A stretch of DNA of 64,000 bases from Effusibacillus consociatus (GTDB taxonomy: Bacteria; Bacillota; Bacilli; Tumebacillales; Effusibacillaceae). Shown in pieces: positions 43,596-52,159 of this stretch; position 1 is the first letter of the stretch, and each line of letters begins with the position of its first letter. The DNA lies in assembly GCF_042652925.1 (NCBI RefSeq), contig NZ_JBHSHC010000119.1:1-64000 (forward strand), written 5' to 3'. The position numbers were made by a program, and so were the translations under genes. The notes below the pieces were generated by a model, which saw nothing but the letters and a program-made list of their open reading frames with translations, was not told the DNA's origin and made no database searches.

Positions 43596-44438
43596 ATGCA
43601 AGTTCTCATGTGGTTCGTAAACGCTCTGATTGTGTTTTTTATTGCCTTCGCATTAATGCGGGTGATGGGGAAACGTGCTGTCGCCGAAATGTCTGCTTTT
43701 GATTTGATTGTGGTGATACTCCTTGGATCCATGTTGGCAACTCCTCTGTCCAGTCAACGTAGCGTTACTCAGACAGTAGTAACGGGAGCCTTCGTGGCAC
43801 TTGTATACTTTGCTTTCAGCTTCTTAATGCTGAACAACACCGCGAGACAAGCTCTGCATGCGAAACCGACGGTATTAATCAGCAAAGGGAACATTAATGA
43901 AACGGGACTTCGGCAGGCCAGGATGACAATCCCGGAGTTATTGGGGTATCTCCGGGTGAAAGGTTATTCTACTGTTGCGGACGTTGAATTCGCGATTCTG
44001 GAGGAAATGGGCGAGATATCCGTAATACCAAAATCGCAAAATGCTCCAGTAACACCCAAGGATTTAAATATTGCAACCGCACCTGCTTCATTACCGGTTC
44101 CAATTATTGTGGAAGGGGAATGGTTGGATGACAACCTGTCTTATTTGCAAAAAAGCCGGGAGTGGGCGTTGGATCAGTTGGCGATGCAAGCGTTTGATCC
44201 CGAGGATGCCAAGAAACTTTCTCTTGTTCAGGTTGAACCCGATGGTACATTAACAATCGATATCAATGAACCTGCATTCCAGGGACAATTCCCTCCCGGA
44301 CAATACATGAGCTCGGAACAAGCCTCCACGGCTGTTATGCCTTCAGCTGCAACCAATCCGGGAATCTCTGAAGTTACCAAGAATGCTCTGAATAAGATGC
44401 AGACAAAAAAACAAGCGGAAGAACAAAAGGAGAAATAA
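43596..44438 (+). CDS. DUF421 (YetF/YrbG-like) membrane protein
   Basis: 280 residues: three N-terminal membrane helices (to about residue 85), then the DUF421 cytoplasmic domain (ARMTIPELLGYLRVKGYSTVADVEFAILEEMGEISVIPKS) and a second partial copy ending in a Lys-rich tail. Function unknown; YetF-like proteins in Bacillus are tied to spores. GGGGGATCGG precedes the ATG. The 157 bases upstream hold no gene. Ends with a strong terminator. Confidence 0.88.
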   Translation: MQVLMWFVNALIVFFIAFALMRVMGKRAVAEMSAFDLIVVILLGSMLATPLSSQRSVTQTVVTGAFVALVYFAFSFLMLNNTARQALHAKPTVLISKGNINETGLRQARMTIPELLGYLRVKGYSTVADVEFAILEEMGEISVIPKSQNAPVTPKDLNIATAPASLPVPIIVEGEWLDDNLSYLQKSREWALDQLAMQAFDPEDAKKLSLVQVEPDGTLTIDINEPAFQGQFPPGQYMSSEQASTAVMPSAATNPGISEVTKNALNKMQTKKQAEEQKEK

Positions 44439-44452
44439 AAGGGAATTACTCG

Positions 44453-44484
44453 AAAACTCTTCCACAATCAGGAAGAGTTTTTTC
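44453..44484 (+). terminator. DUF421 gene terminator
   Basis: AAAACTCTTCC/GGAAGAGTTTT with a 7-base loop, then TT. Confidence 0.85.
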
Positions 44485-44609
44485 ATGCGATTTGTTCAGT
44501 TTCGGGATAAAACAGCCAAAAACCCTTGAAAATCGTTCCGCCAAGGAAATAGGGAAGCTCTTTTGTAAACGGTGTTCCCCGGATGAGGGTATAGTCAATC
44601 CGGCGAAGA

Positions 44610-44638
44610 TTGGTCACGGAAGCATGCTATGGTATAAT
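44610..44638 (+). promoter_or_regulatory. SigA-type promoter of OLE RNA
   Basis: TTGGTC, 17-base spacer, TATAAT. Predicted start near 44645. Confidence 0.75.
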
Positions 44639-44644
44639 GGATGC

Positions 44645-45265
44645 AACATGGATGGGTGGCGCAGTATTCTAGTCGATCCCCCTCTTCTGAAGGCGGGCCT
44701 AAAAATCCGTCAAAGGGCACATCGATGAAGTTCCTGGTGTTGGCTTGAGGCGCCCAGCTTTGGGTTGATACTGGGAGTTAAGGTTGTAGGGCGATCCGCA
44801 ATGGCATGCGGGCGTTGACCCTACTTCCGCGGAGGCCCATGTTTTGTGGTTTGACACCCTCGTGTGGATAGCTACAACATGGGGTATGAACCTGCATGGC
44901 GAGTGAACTGATCTTCGACGACACGACACTTGTGTGCAGCGTAGCCTGCCTTGAGTGATATGTAGGGATTGCAGGGTTCAGGTGAATCGTTTCGGCCAAA
45001 AACGATCCACCGGTGCTGTATGAAATACATGTTGCAAAAGAGGCTAGGAAGATGTGCGGGATTGTTGAGGAAAACTCCTAGACTGTCGTACTCGTTACGT
45101 GGCTTCTCGGGGATTATAGTGTGGTCTAAGTGGTAATCGAGTCCGGCGAGTGGCGACACCGCCGAGACAGACATAAAGGGAAACCGCCGCCATGGCGACG
45201 TGGCGGAGTTTGTCTGGGAAAACCTACTCGACCTAAGTCACAGCGTTTACTCGAGAAGCTGCCAC
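44645..45265 (+). ncRNA. ole: OLE RNA (ornate, large, extremophilic)
   Basis: A roughly 620-base, GC-rich region without a credible gene but with dense pairing, lying exactly where OLE RNA is known: after ispA, before oapA and dxs. Long stems can be traced, for example CCCATGTTTTGTGG (44837-) with CTACAACATGGGG (44871-), CCTAG ... CTAGG, and GCCGCCATGGCGACGTGGCGG. OLE forms a membrane ribonucleoprotein with OapA and affects responses to cold, alcohol and Mg2+. Ends are approximate. Confidence 0.9.
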
Positions 45266-45306
45266 CTCTCTACATAGTTATTTGCGAACGGAGTGTATTC
45301 CTATTC

Positions 45307-45936
45307 ATGAATAGCGCGTGGCGTGACACGCTTCGATGGGCGACGTTCATCTTTGGCGTCACCTTTTTTCTATCAGGTTTTTTTAACACCTCCACAGTCG
45401 TGCTGGATCAGGTAGATTGGTGGGTGGGTGTTCTTATTGTGTTCGGAATTATCCTAGTTGGGATTGTTTTTGATATAATGGGACTTGCAGCCGCCGCTGC
45501 CAGAGAGACACCCTATCATGCAATGGCATCCGAGCGTGTTCGCGGTGCAACGCAAGCGATCCAAATTGTCCGCAATGCCGAAAAGTTCTCCAATTTTTGC
45601 AATGACGTGGTCGGAGATATCGCCGGGGTTCTCAGTGGAGCTGCAACGGCCGTTGTCGTGGAGAGAATTATTCATGCGGCCGACATGACCGGGTTTCAAA
45701 AAGCAGTTGCTGCAATTACGGCAACAGCGTTGGTTGCTGCACTTACAGTAAGCGGCAAGGCACTTGGAAAGGCATATGCAATTCGCAATGCGAATTACAT
45801 TATCCTTCGGGTCGGCCAATTTTTTAGCTGGCTTGAAAGGAAGTTTCATATCAGTTTATTTTCTGGAAACGATAAGAAAAAATCGCGAAAGCGAGGCGGT
45901 AAGCGTGCGGTTGGAAAACGTCAACAGCCCCGCTGA
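45307..45936 (+). CDS. oapA: OLE-associated protein A
   Basis: 209 residues with about four membrane helices (LRWATFIFGVTFFLSGFF, WWVGVLIVFGIILVGIVFDIMG, the segment near 105-125 and VAAITATALVAALTVSG) and a basic C-terminus (KKKSRKRGGKRAVGKRQQ). Asp residues inside helices (VDWWVG, VFDIMG) are typical of OapA. It brings OLE RNA to the membrane. The ATG is chosen as the first in the protein-like part; a longer upstream frame is OLE RNA. Overlaps dxs by 32 bases. Confidence 0.9.
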   Translation: MNSAWRDTLRWATFIFGVTFFLSGFFNTSTVVLDQVDWWVGVLIVFGIILVGIVFDIMGLAAAAARETPYHAMASERVRGATQAIQIVRNAEKFSNFCNDVVGDIAGVLSGAATAVVVERIIHAADMTGFQKAVAAITATALVAALTVSGKALGKAYAIRNANYIILRVGQFFSWLERKFHISLFSGNDKKKSRKRGGKRAVGKRQQPR

Positions 45937-47791
45937 TATCAAAAATTTCAATGTGAAGCAGCTGGACGAACTGGCGGAAGAAATTCGACAGTTTCTTATT
46001 GAAAATTTATCTGTGACAGGCGGACACTTCGGGGCCAATTTGGGGGTTGTGGAATTAACCCTTGCATTGCATAAAGTATTCAACAGTCCGCATGATAAAT
46101 TGATCTGGGATGTAGGGCATCAGGCGTATGTTCATAAAATCTTGACCGGACGCAAATCGATGTTCCCGACACTGCGGAAATTTAAGGGGTTATCAGGATT
46201 TCCGAAACGTTCGGAAAGCGAACATGACATGTTTGATGTAGGGCATTCCTCCACATCAATTTCAGCTGCGGTTGGGTATGCCTTAGCCCGTGACCTCAAG
46301 AAAGAGAAAAATCATGTTGTGGCTGTGATTGGCGATGGCGCGATGACGGGCGGCATGGCGTTTGAAGCGATGAATCACGTGGGCCATATCGGCACCGATC
46401 TGATTGTTGTTTTGAACGACAACGAAATGTCGATTGACCCGAATGTCGGTGCTATGTCAAATTACTTGGCCAAGATTCGAACCGATTCGCATTATAAGAA
46501 CGCAAAAGCGGAAATTCAGCATGTCCTTCAGAAAATCCCGACCCTCGGCAACAAGGTGGCGAAAGGGTTGGAGCGGATCAAGGACTCTCTCAAGTACCTG
46601 ATGGTTCCAGGGATGCTCTTTGAAGAATTCGGCTTCACCTACATGGGGCCGATTGACGGGCATAACATTTCTCTCCTGTTGGAGGCAATGGAACAAGCGA
46701 AGAGCACCAAAGGTCCGGTTCTTGTGCATGTCGTTACCACCAAAGGGAAAGGATACGCTGCAGCGGAAAGTTCGTATGACAGCGGCCATTTCTTGAATCC
46801 GGTAAAAATTGAGACGGGAACACCGAAGTCCGTTCCTCCGATTCCGACTTACAGTTCCGTATTCGGAAACACCATGATCAAACTGGCTGAGCAGGATGAA
46901 AGGATTGTGGCGATCACGCCTGCAATGCCTTCAGGATCAGGTCTCTTGAAATACGCGGAGAAATTTCCGAATCGATTCTTTGATGTCGGAATTGCGGAGC
47001 AGCATGCAGCAACGTTGGCGGCAGGGCTTGCATGTGACGGGATTCGTCCTGTCCTTTCGATTTATTCGACTTTTATGCAGCGAGCCTATGACCAAATCAT
47101 TCACGACATTTGCATTCAAAATCTGCCTGTTACGATTGCGATAGACCGTGCGGGACTTGTGGGGCCCGATGGCGAAACACATCAGGGAGCCTTCGACATA
47201 TCGTTCCTTCGGGCAATTCCGAATCTCACCCTAATGATGCCGAAAGACGAAAATGAACTTCAGCATATGCTCTATACCGCTCTCCAACAAAATAGTCCCA
47301 CAGCTGTCCGTTACCCTCGGGGTGAAGGAAGGGGCGTCCCCATGGATGAACAATTGCGGGAAATTCCGATAGGGAAGTCGGAAATCCTGCGGGAAGGCAC
47401 TTCTCAGGTTGCGATTTTAGCCCTTGGACCGATGGTACAGCTGGCTGAAAAAGCTGCCGATGTGCTTGAGCAGGAAGGAATTTTTCCCATGGTTGTGAAT
47501 ATGCGCTTTGTCAAACCGTTAGATCACGAGTTATTGATGGATCTTGCAATGCGCGGTTATCGGCTTATTACGGTTGAAGAAGCCGCGACAGCCGGCGGCA
47601 TGGGATCTGCCATCCTGGAGTTTTATGCCGGAAACATGATTTCAGGTGTGGAACTGTTCCCGATTGGGCTGCCGGATCGGTTTATCGAACATGGTAGCGT
47701 GAAGGAATTGTTGGAATCGGTCGGAATCACCGTTGAAAGAATCGTGGAGCATACGAAGCGTTTGGCCCCAAAGAAGCGGCAGCATGCCTGA
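45905..47791 (+). CDS. dxs: 1-deoxy-D-xylulose-5-phosphate synthase
   Basis: 628 residues, a TPP enzyme that condenses pyruvate and glyceraldehyde-3-phosphate, the first step of the MEP isoprenoid pathway. Seen: GGHFGANLGVVELT, TPP motif AVIGDGAMTGGMAFEAMNH, PIDGHNI, MPSGSGL, and DRAGLVGPDGETHQG. GTG chosen (GAGG eight bases upstream) at the usual family start; the frame is open further upstream but that is oapA sequence. Length normal. Confidence 0.96.
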   Translation: MRLENVNSPADIKNFNVKQLDELAEEIRQFLIENLSVTGGHFGANLGVVELTLALHKVFNSPHDKLIWDVGHQAYVHKILTGRKSMFPTLRKFKGLSGFPKRSESEHDMFDVGHSSTSISAAVGYALARDLKKEKNHVVAVIGDGAMTGGMAFEAMNHVGHIGTDLIVVLNDNEMSIDPNVGAMSNYLAKIRTDSHYKNAKAEIQHVLQKIPTLGNKVAKGLERIKDSLKYLMVPGMLFEEFGFTYMGPIDGHNISLLLEAMEQAKSTKGPVLVHVVTTKGKGYAAAESSYDSGHFLNPVKIETGTPKSVPPIPTYSSVFGNTMIKLAEQDERIVAITPAMPSGSGLLKYAEKFPNRFFDVGIAEQHAATLAAGLACDGIRPVLSIYSTFMQRAYDQIIHDICIQNLPVTIAIDRAGLVGPDGETHQGAFDISFLRAIPNLTLMMPKDENELQHMLYTALQQNSPTAVRYPRGEGRGVPMDEQLREIPIGKSEILREGTSQVAILALGPMVQLAEKAADVLEQEGIFPMVVNMRFVKPLDHELLMDLAMRGYRLITVEEAATAGGMGSAILEFYAGNMISGVELFPIGLPDRFIEHGSVKELLESVGITVERIVEHTKRLAPKKRQHA

Positions 47792-47810
47792 CTGGAACCA
47801 TGCAATTGAT

Positions 47811-47845
47811 AAGCTTGCAGCCTTTTTCCGGCTGCAAGCTTTTGC
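47811..47845 (+). terminator. Hairpin between dxs and tlyA
   Basis: 12-bp perfect stem AAGCTTGCAGCC/GGCTGCAAGCTT with loop TTTTTCC; short T-tract, so perhaps partial. Confidence 0.6.
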
Positions 47846-47869
47846 GCATTTTGAATTAGAGGAGCAGAT

Positions 47870-48706
47870 ATGAAAAAAGAACGATTGGATGTATTTTTAA
47901 CCGAACAAGGGTTTTACCCGACTCGAGAAAAAGCAAAAGCGGCGATCATGGCAGGGTTGGTGTTTGTTGACGGGGAACGTGTTGACAAAGCAGGCAACAA
48001 AATCAAAACAGATGCCCGGATTGACGTGAAGGGAGACCTGCATCCCTATGTTTCGCGCGGAGGCTTGAAGCTTGAAAAGGCACTGCGAACCTTTCATTTT
48101 ACCATGGAAGGAAAGGTGGTCATCGATATTGGGGCTTCTACGGGAGGATTCACGGACTGTGCCCTGAAGAACGGTGCCAGACTCGTCTATTCGGTCGATG
48201 TAGGATATGGGCAGCTTGCCTGGCAATTACGCCAGGATCCGCGGGTCATCGTGATGGAGCGGACCAATTTTCGGCACCTTAAGGTAGAGGATTTGCAAGC
48301 CGATCGTCCGGAAGTTGCAGTGATGGATGTATCCTTTATTTCGGTGAGACTTCTGTTCCCCGTGATTAAAAATGTGCTGGTTCAAGGCGGAACTCTCATT
48401 TCACTGATCAAGCCCCAATTTGAAGCAGGACGAGAGAAAGTCGGCAAGAATGGGATTGTACGGGAACCCGAAACACATAAAGAAGTTCTGTTAACGACAA
48501 TGAAGGCGGCAGTGGCGGAAGGTTTCGAGGTGAAAGACATTACCTTTTCACCGATAACCGGCGGAGACGGCAATATTGAATTTTTGGCTTATCTGCGCTC
48601 CACGGAACAACCTTTACTCAACGAACAAGAGCTTACGGAAGCGGTGGTTGCTGCAGTGCAGGCCGCCCATTCTACTTTGCAGAATTCGGCCCAAAATGTG
48701 AATTGA
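47870..48706 (+). CDS. yqxC: TlyA-family rRNA 2'-O-methyltransferase/hemolysin-like (YqxC)
   Basis: 278 residues: N-terminal S4 RNA-binding domain (ERLDVFLTEQGFYPTREKAKAAIMAG) and an FtsJ-like methyltransferase domain with SAM motif VVIDIGASTGGFTDCAL, catalytic-site MDVSFISVRL and IKPQFEAGREKVGKNGIVRE. Homologues 2'-O-methylate rRNA. GAGGAG precedes the ATG. Placed after dxs as in B. subtilis. Confidence 0.94.
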   Translation: MKKERLDVFLTEQGFYPTREKAKAAIMAGLVFVDGERVDKAGNKIKTDARIDVKGDLHPYVSRGGLKLEKALRTFHFTMEGKVVIDIGASTGGFTDCALKNGARLVYSVDVGYGQLAWQLRQDPRVIVMERTNFRHLKVEDLQADRPEVAVMDVSFISVRLLFPVIKNVLVQGGTLISLIKPQFEAGREKVGKNGIVREPETHKEVLLTTMKAAVAEGFEVKDITFSPITGGDGNIEFLAYLRSTEQPLLNEQELTEAVVAAVQAAHSTLQNSAQNVN

Positions 48707-48829
48707 AGGAATTTTATCGATTCTCGCGAATTAAGCAAGGATGGAGGATCAAAGCCACTCATTCAAGTGACGGGATAAAAACAGTCATACAGAGGGAACA
48801 GAGGGAAAAAACGGAGGGGGACCGAGGCA

Positions 48830-49684
48830 ATGAAGAGAATCGGGATTGCAGTGAATCAGAACAAGCCCAGCGCTGTGGATGTCACCGGACAACTGGTTGA
48901 ACTGCTGGAAGCGAAACGGGTCAGTGTCCTGGTTGACAGCGGTGTTGCCGATCAAATTGGCAGATCTGATCTTGCGATGGATGTCCAACACTTTCCCGGC
49001 AAAGTGGATTTGGTTTTTGTTCTTGGCGGAGACGGAACTCTACTGGGAGTGGCAAGACAATTGGCTTTTTTCGATTTGCCGATTCTCGGGATTAATCTTG
49101 GTCATCTTGGCTTCCTTTCGGAAGCGGAACCGGATGATCTTCACAGTGCTGTTGATCGGGTACTTAGTGGAGATTTCCATCTGGAGAAACGAATGATGAT
49201 CGAAGCTGCCATCATTCGTAACGGACAAGTGATTCATAACAGCATTGCGCTGAATGACGTAGGGATAGCCAAAGGTTCTTTCGGCAGAATGGTGACACTG
49301 TCCGTTTATGTTGATGATATGTATGTGGACACATACTCAGGGGACGGGTTGATCGTATCGACTCCAACCGGATCTACTGCGTATTCATTATCCTGCGGCG
49401 GTCCCATTGTGAGCCCGCATATTAACGTGATTGTTGTAACGCCAATTTGCCCCCATCGTCTTAACTCGCGACCGTTTATTGTTCAAAAGAATCAAGAGAT
49501 TCGGGTTGAGGTATCCGCTACCCATAACGACATGGGCGTCACGATTGACGGTCAGGTGGGATATAAGGTGGAAGCGAACGACACGATTCTCGTTCGGAAA
49601 TCTTCCCATTACACCACATTAATAAAGTGGCAGGAACGCGGGTTCTTTGACGTGTTGCGCCAGAAACTGCACGATCCAAACTGA
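48830..49684 (+). CDS. nadK: NAD kinase
   Basis: 284 residues. Makes NADP from NAD and ATP. GGDGTLLGVARQ and NLGHLGFLSEAEP, then TPTGSTAYSLSCGGPIV and the C-terminal VTIDGQVGY. Start at the ATG after GGGGGACCGAGGCA. The 120 bases upstream show no clear terminator. Followed by argR after 25 bases. Confidence 0.95.
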   Translation: MKRIGIAVNQNKPSAVDVTGQLVELLEAKRVSVLVDSGVADQIGRSDLAMDVQHFPGKVDLVFVLGGDGTLLGVARQLAFFDLPILGINLGHLGFLSEAEPDDLHSAVDRVLSGDFHLEKRMMIEAAIIRNGQVIHNSIALNDVGIAKGSFGRMVTLSVYVDDMYVDTYSGDGLIVSTPTGSTAYSLSCGGPIVSPHINVIVVTPICPHRLNSRPFIVQKNQEIRVEVSATHNDMGVTIDGQVGYKVEANDTILVRKSSHYTTLIKWQERGFFDVLRQKLHDPN

Positions 49685-49709
49685 GTCTTCAGGAGGCTGT
49701 GACTTACAT

Positions 49710-50156
49710 ATGAAAGGGCAACGACTGTTAAAAATAAGGGAATTGATTTCGACCCGTGACATCGAAACCCAGGAGGAACTGGTGGAAAGCTTGCGGGATC
49801 TGGGGTACCAAGTCACACAAGCGACGGTGTCCCGGGACATCAAGGAACTTCAGCTTGTAAAAACTCCTACCCCGGATGGTCGTTATAAATATGCTTTGCC
49901 TGCAGAACCCACTTATAATCCGGAAGCCAAACTTCGCAGGTTCTTGACCGACAGCTTTGTATCGGTTGACCGGGCCGAAAATCTGATCGTCATGAAAACT
50001 CTTCCCGGCAACGCTCATGCGATAGCCGGTCTGATTGACGCATTGAATTGGGATGACGTATTGGGAACGATCGCTGGCGACGATACAATTCTGATCATCG
50101 GACGAACCAGGGAACACGCCTCCGTAATCGTGGATCGATTCCTTGCATTTTTATAA
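49710..50156 (+). CDS. argR: Arginine repressor ArgR/AhrC
   Basis: 148 residues: winged HTH (KGQRLLKIRELISTRDIETQEELVESLRDLGYQVTQATVSRDIKEL), then hexamer/Arg-binding domain with GNAHAIAGLIDALNWDDVLGTIAGDDTI. Represses arginine synthesis and activates catabolism. AGGAGG lies 13 bases before this ATG, a long spacing; no better start is present. Ends just before the recN promoter. Confidence 0.95.
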   Translation: MKGQRLLKIRELISTRDIETQEELVESLRDLGYQVTQATVSRDIKELQLVKTPTPDGRYKYALPAEPTYNPEAKLRRFLTDSFVSVDRAENLIVMKTLPGNAHAIAGLIDALNWDDVLGTIAGDDTILIIGRTREHASVIVDRFLAFL

Positions 50157-50157
50157 G

Positions 50158-50186
50158 TTGCGAACATTTGTTCTGTGTGATATTAT
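50158..50186 (+). promoter_or_regulatory. recN promoter with LexA/DinR box
   Basis: TTGCGA, 17-base spacer, TATTAT. CGAACATTTGTTCT at 50161-50174 fits the Gram-positive SOS box (CGAAC-N4-GTTC) and overlaps the -35. Confidence 0.75.
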
Positions 50187-50240
50187 TGGGATAGCAGGTT
50201 GGGAATATGGCCCCCGAGGAGTTTTTAATGATGACCCGAA

Positions 50241-50280
50241 TGGCAAGGGGACTGAAAGAGTGGCAAGGGGACTGAAAGAA
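50241..50280 (+). repeat. 20-bp tandem duplication in the recN leader
   Basis: TGGCAAGGGGACTGAAAGAG is followed directly by a second copy with one difference at the last base (A for G). Each copy contains an AAGGGG/GAAAG stretch; lies between the promoter and the recN start. Confidence 0.85.
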
Positions 50281-50295
50281 AGAAAGGGTGATGGT

Positions 50296-52029
50296 ATGTT
50301 GCAAGAACTCTACATTCGTAACTTCGCTTTGGTTGATGAAGTTCGTTTGACTCTGGGGCCCGGCCTTAATGTATTAACCGGAGAAACAGGCGCCGGGAAA
50401 TCGATTTTGATTGATGCCCTCGGATTGGTTCTGGGCGGCCGCTCCTCTTCCGAAATGGTTCGTCAGGGATGCGAGAAAGCGATTATCGAGGCTCTTTTTG
50501 CGGGAAAAAGATGTGATCGTCTTGCTGATCTGTTGCAAGAACAGGGCGTTGAATGGGAAGACGACACACTGGTGATTGTTCGCGAAGTGAGTGTATCCGG
50601 GAAGACCGTATGCCGGGTCAACGGTCGCATCGTTACCGTGCAGACCTTGCGTCAAATCGGGGCATTTCTGGTCGATCTTGCCGGACAACACGAGCATCAA
50701 TCCCTGCTTCGAACGGAAGAGCATCTCGCAATGCTCGATCTGTTTGGCGGGGCAGAACTTCAACGTTTAAAACAATCGGTAACCGATACATATGACCAAT
50801 ACAGGAAAGCAAGACGTGCACTGGAGCAAGCTGCCATGGGGGAGCAGGAGAGGGTACAGCGCATGGATATGCTTCGTTTTCAATTGGAAGAGATCCAGAC
50901 ATTAGGGTTAAAACCGGGAGAAGAAGAAGTTCTTGAAGAAGAAAGACGAAAGTTGGCCCACGCAGAGAAACTTTCGGTCACCGCTTCCAATGTGTATGAC
51001 AGTTTGTACCAGGGTGGAGTGAAACAGGCTTCCATTGTAGAAGTGCTTCATAAACTTGGCACGGAACTCGAAGGAGTTCTGCGTTATGATTCCTCTTTGG
51101 AAACAGTCCTCGAACTTATTAAATCTTCTGCTTACCAACTGGAAGAAGCCGCTCATGAAATACGTTCCTATCGTGATTCAATCGAATCGAACCCGGACAA
51201 GCTGGGCACGATGGAAGAACGGATCGCAGTCTTAAACCGTTTGCGCCGCAAATATGGGGAATCGGTAGCCGAAATATTATCCTACGGAGAGAAAATCGCC
51301 CAAGAATTACACGACCTTGAGAATCACGAACAAAACTTGGCACGACTGCAAAATGAGGTGGACAAGCTGGAACAAACGCTGGCAAAGCAGTCCGTTCAAC
51401 TTTCTGGCAAGCGCAAAGTGTTCGCGGGAAAATTAGCGAAACGGATTATGGAAGAACTGTCCTCCTTAATGATGCCGCGGACCCAGTTTGAAATCAGTTT
51501 TCAGTACCCTCCGGATGAGAAAGGTATTCTTGTCAATGATCAAAGAGTTCATGTGACTCAGCAGGGGATTGATCGAATTGAATTTCTGTTCTCACCCAAC
51601 ACAGGTGAACCTTTACGTCCGTTGGCGAAAATCGCGTCCGGCGGAGAACTGTCGCGTACATTGCTCGCGTTGAAAACGATTTTGTCGGGAGACGGCTTGG
51701 AAACCTTAGTATTTGATGAAGTGGATACCGGAATCTCGGGTAGAGCCGCTCAAGCGGTGGCGGAAAAAATGTCGGCGCTAGCTTTATCCAACCAGGTGAT
51801 TTGCGTGACTCACCTTCCGCAGGTTGCCTGTATGGCAGACAAGCATTTTATGATCCTCAAAAAACAGGAAACAGGACGCTCCCAAACTGTTGTCAATGAA
51901 TTAAATGAGAAGGAACGGGTAGAAGAATTGGCACGGATGTTATCAGGAGCGGAGTTAACAGATACGACCCGAAAACATGCGGAAGAAATGCTGTTACAAG
52001 CGAAAGCTCTAAAGAGTAAAGCCTCCTAA
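50296..52029 (+). CDS. recN: DNA repair protein RecN
   Basis: 577 residues, SMC-like ATPase. N-terminal FALVDEVRLTLGPGLNVLTGETGAGKSILIDAL (Walker A), long coiled coil from about 160 to 380, then ABC signature IASGGELSRTLLAL and Walker B LVFDEVDTGISG. Acts early at double-strand breaks. ATG behind AAAGGGTGATGG. Longer in-frame starts lie across the tandem repeat and LexA box and are rejected. Confidence 0.96.
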   Translation: MLQELYIRNFALVDEVRLTLGPGLNVLTGETGAGKSILIDALGLVLGGRSSSEMVRQGCEKAIIEALFAGKRCDRLADLLQEQGVEWEDDTLVIVREVSVSGKTVCRVNGRIVTVQTLRQIGAFLVDLAGQHEHQSLLRTEEHLAMLDLFGGAELQRLKQSVTDTYDQYRKARRALEQAAMGEQERVQRMDMLRFQLEEIQTLGLKPGEEEVLEEERRKLAHAEKLSVTASNVYDSLYQGGVKQASIVEVLHKLGTELEGVLRYDSSLETVLELIKSSAYQLEEAAHEIRSYRDSIESNPDKLGTMEERIAVLNRLRRKYGESVAEILSYGEKIAQELHDLENHEQNLARLQNEVDKLEQTLAKQSVQLSGKRKVFAGKLAKRIMEELSSLMMPRTQFEISFQYPPDEKGILVNDQRVHVTQQGIDRIEFLFSPNTGEPLRPLAKIASGGELSRTLLALKTILSGDGLETLVFDEVDTGISGRAAQAVAEKMSALALSNQVICVTHLPQVACMADKHFMILKKQETGRSQTVVNELNEKERVEELARMLSGAELTDTTRKHAEEMLLQAKALKSKAS

Positions 52030-52036
52030 ATCAATA

Positions 52037-52098
52037 CCGGGTAAAAATGGCGTTCGGCTGCGGCTGGGAATCCCATTTTTACCCGGATTTTCTTTTTG
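52037..52098 (+). terminator. recN terminator
   Basis: 14-bp stem CCGGGTAAAAATGG/CCATTTTTACCCGG, 22-base top, then ATTTTCTTTTT. Confidence 0.88.
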
Positions 52099-52159
52099 GC
52101 AAATCTGTTCGGAACGGCATAAAAGCACCGTAGAAGGGCAATTTTATATACACATACCC

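Noticed and set aside
45130..45306. Upstream extension of oapA
   Set aside because: Lies in OLE RNA; composition is not protein-like and ribosome site and membrane-helix pattern favour the ATG at 45307.
45764..45904. Upstream extension of dxs
   Set aside because: Sequence is the 3' end of oapA in another frame; known Dxs proteins start near the GTG at 45905.
50241..50280. Short CRISPR-like repeat
   Set aside because: Only two directly adjacent copies with no spacers and no cas genes in the window.
50143..50295. N-terminal extension of recN
   Set aside because: Would span the promoter, LexA box and tandem repeat and lie before the ATP-binding start seen in all RecN proteins.
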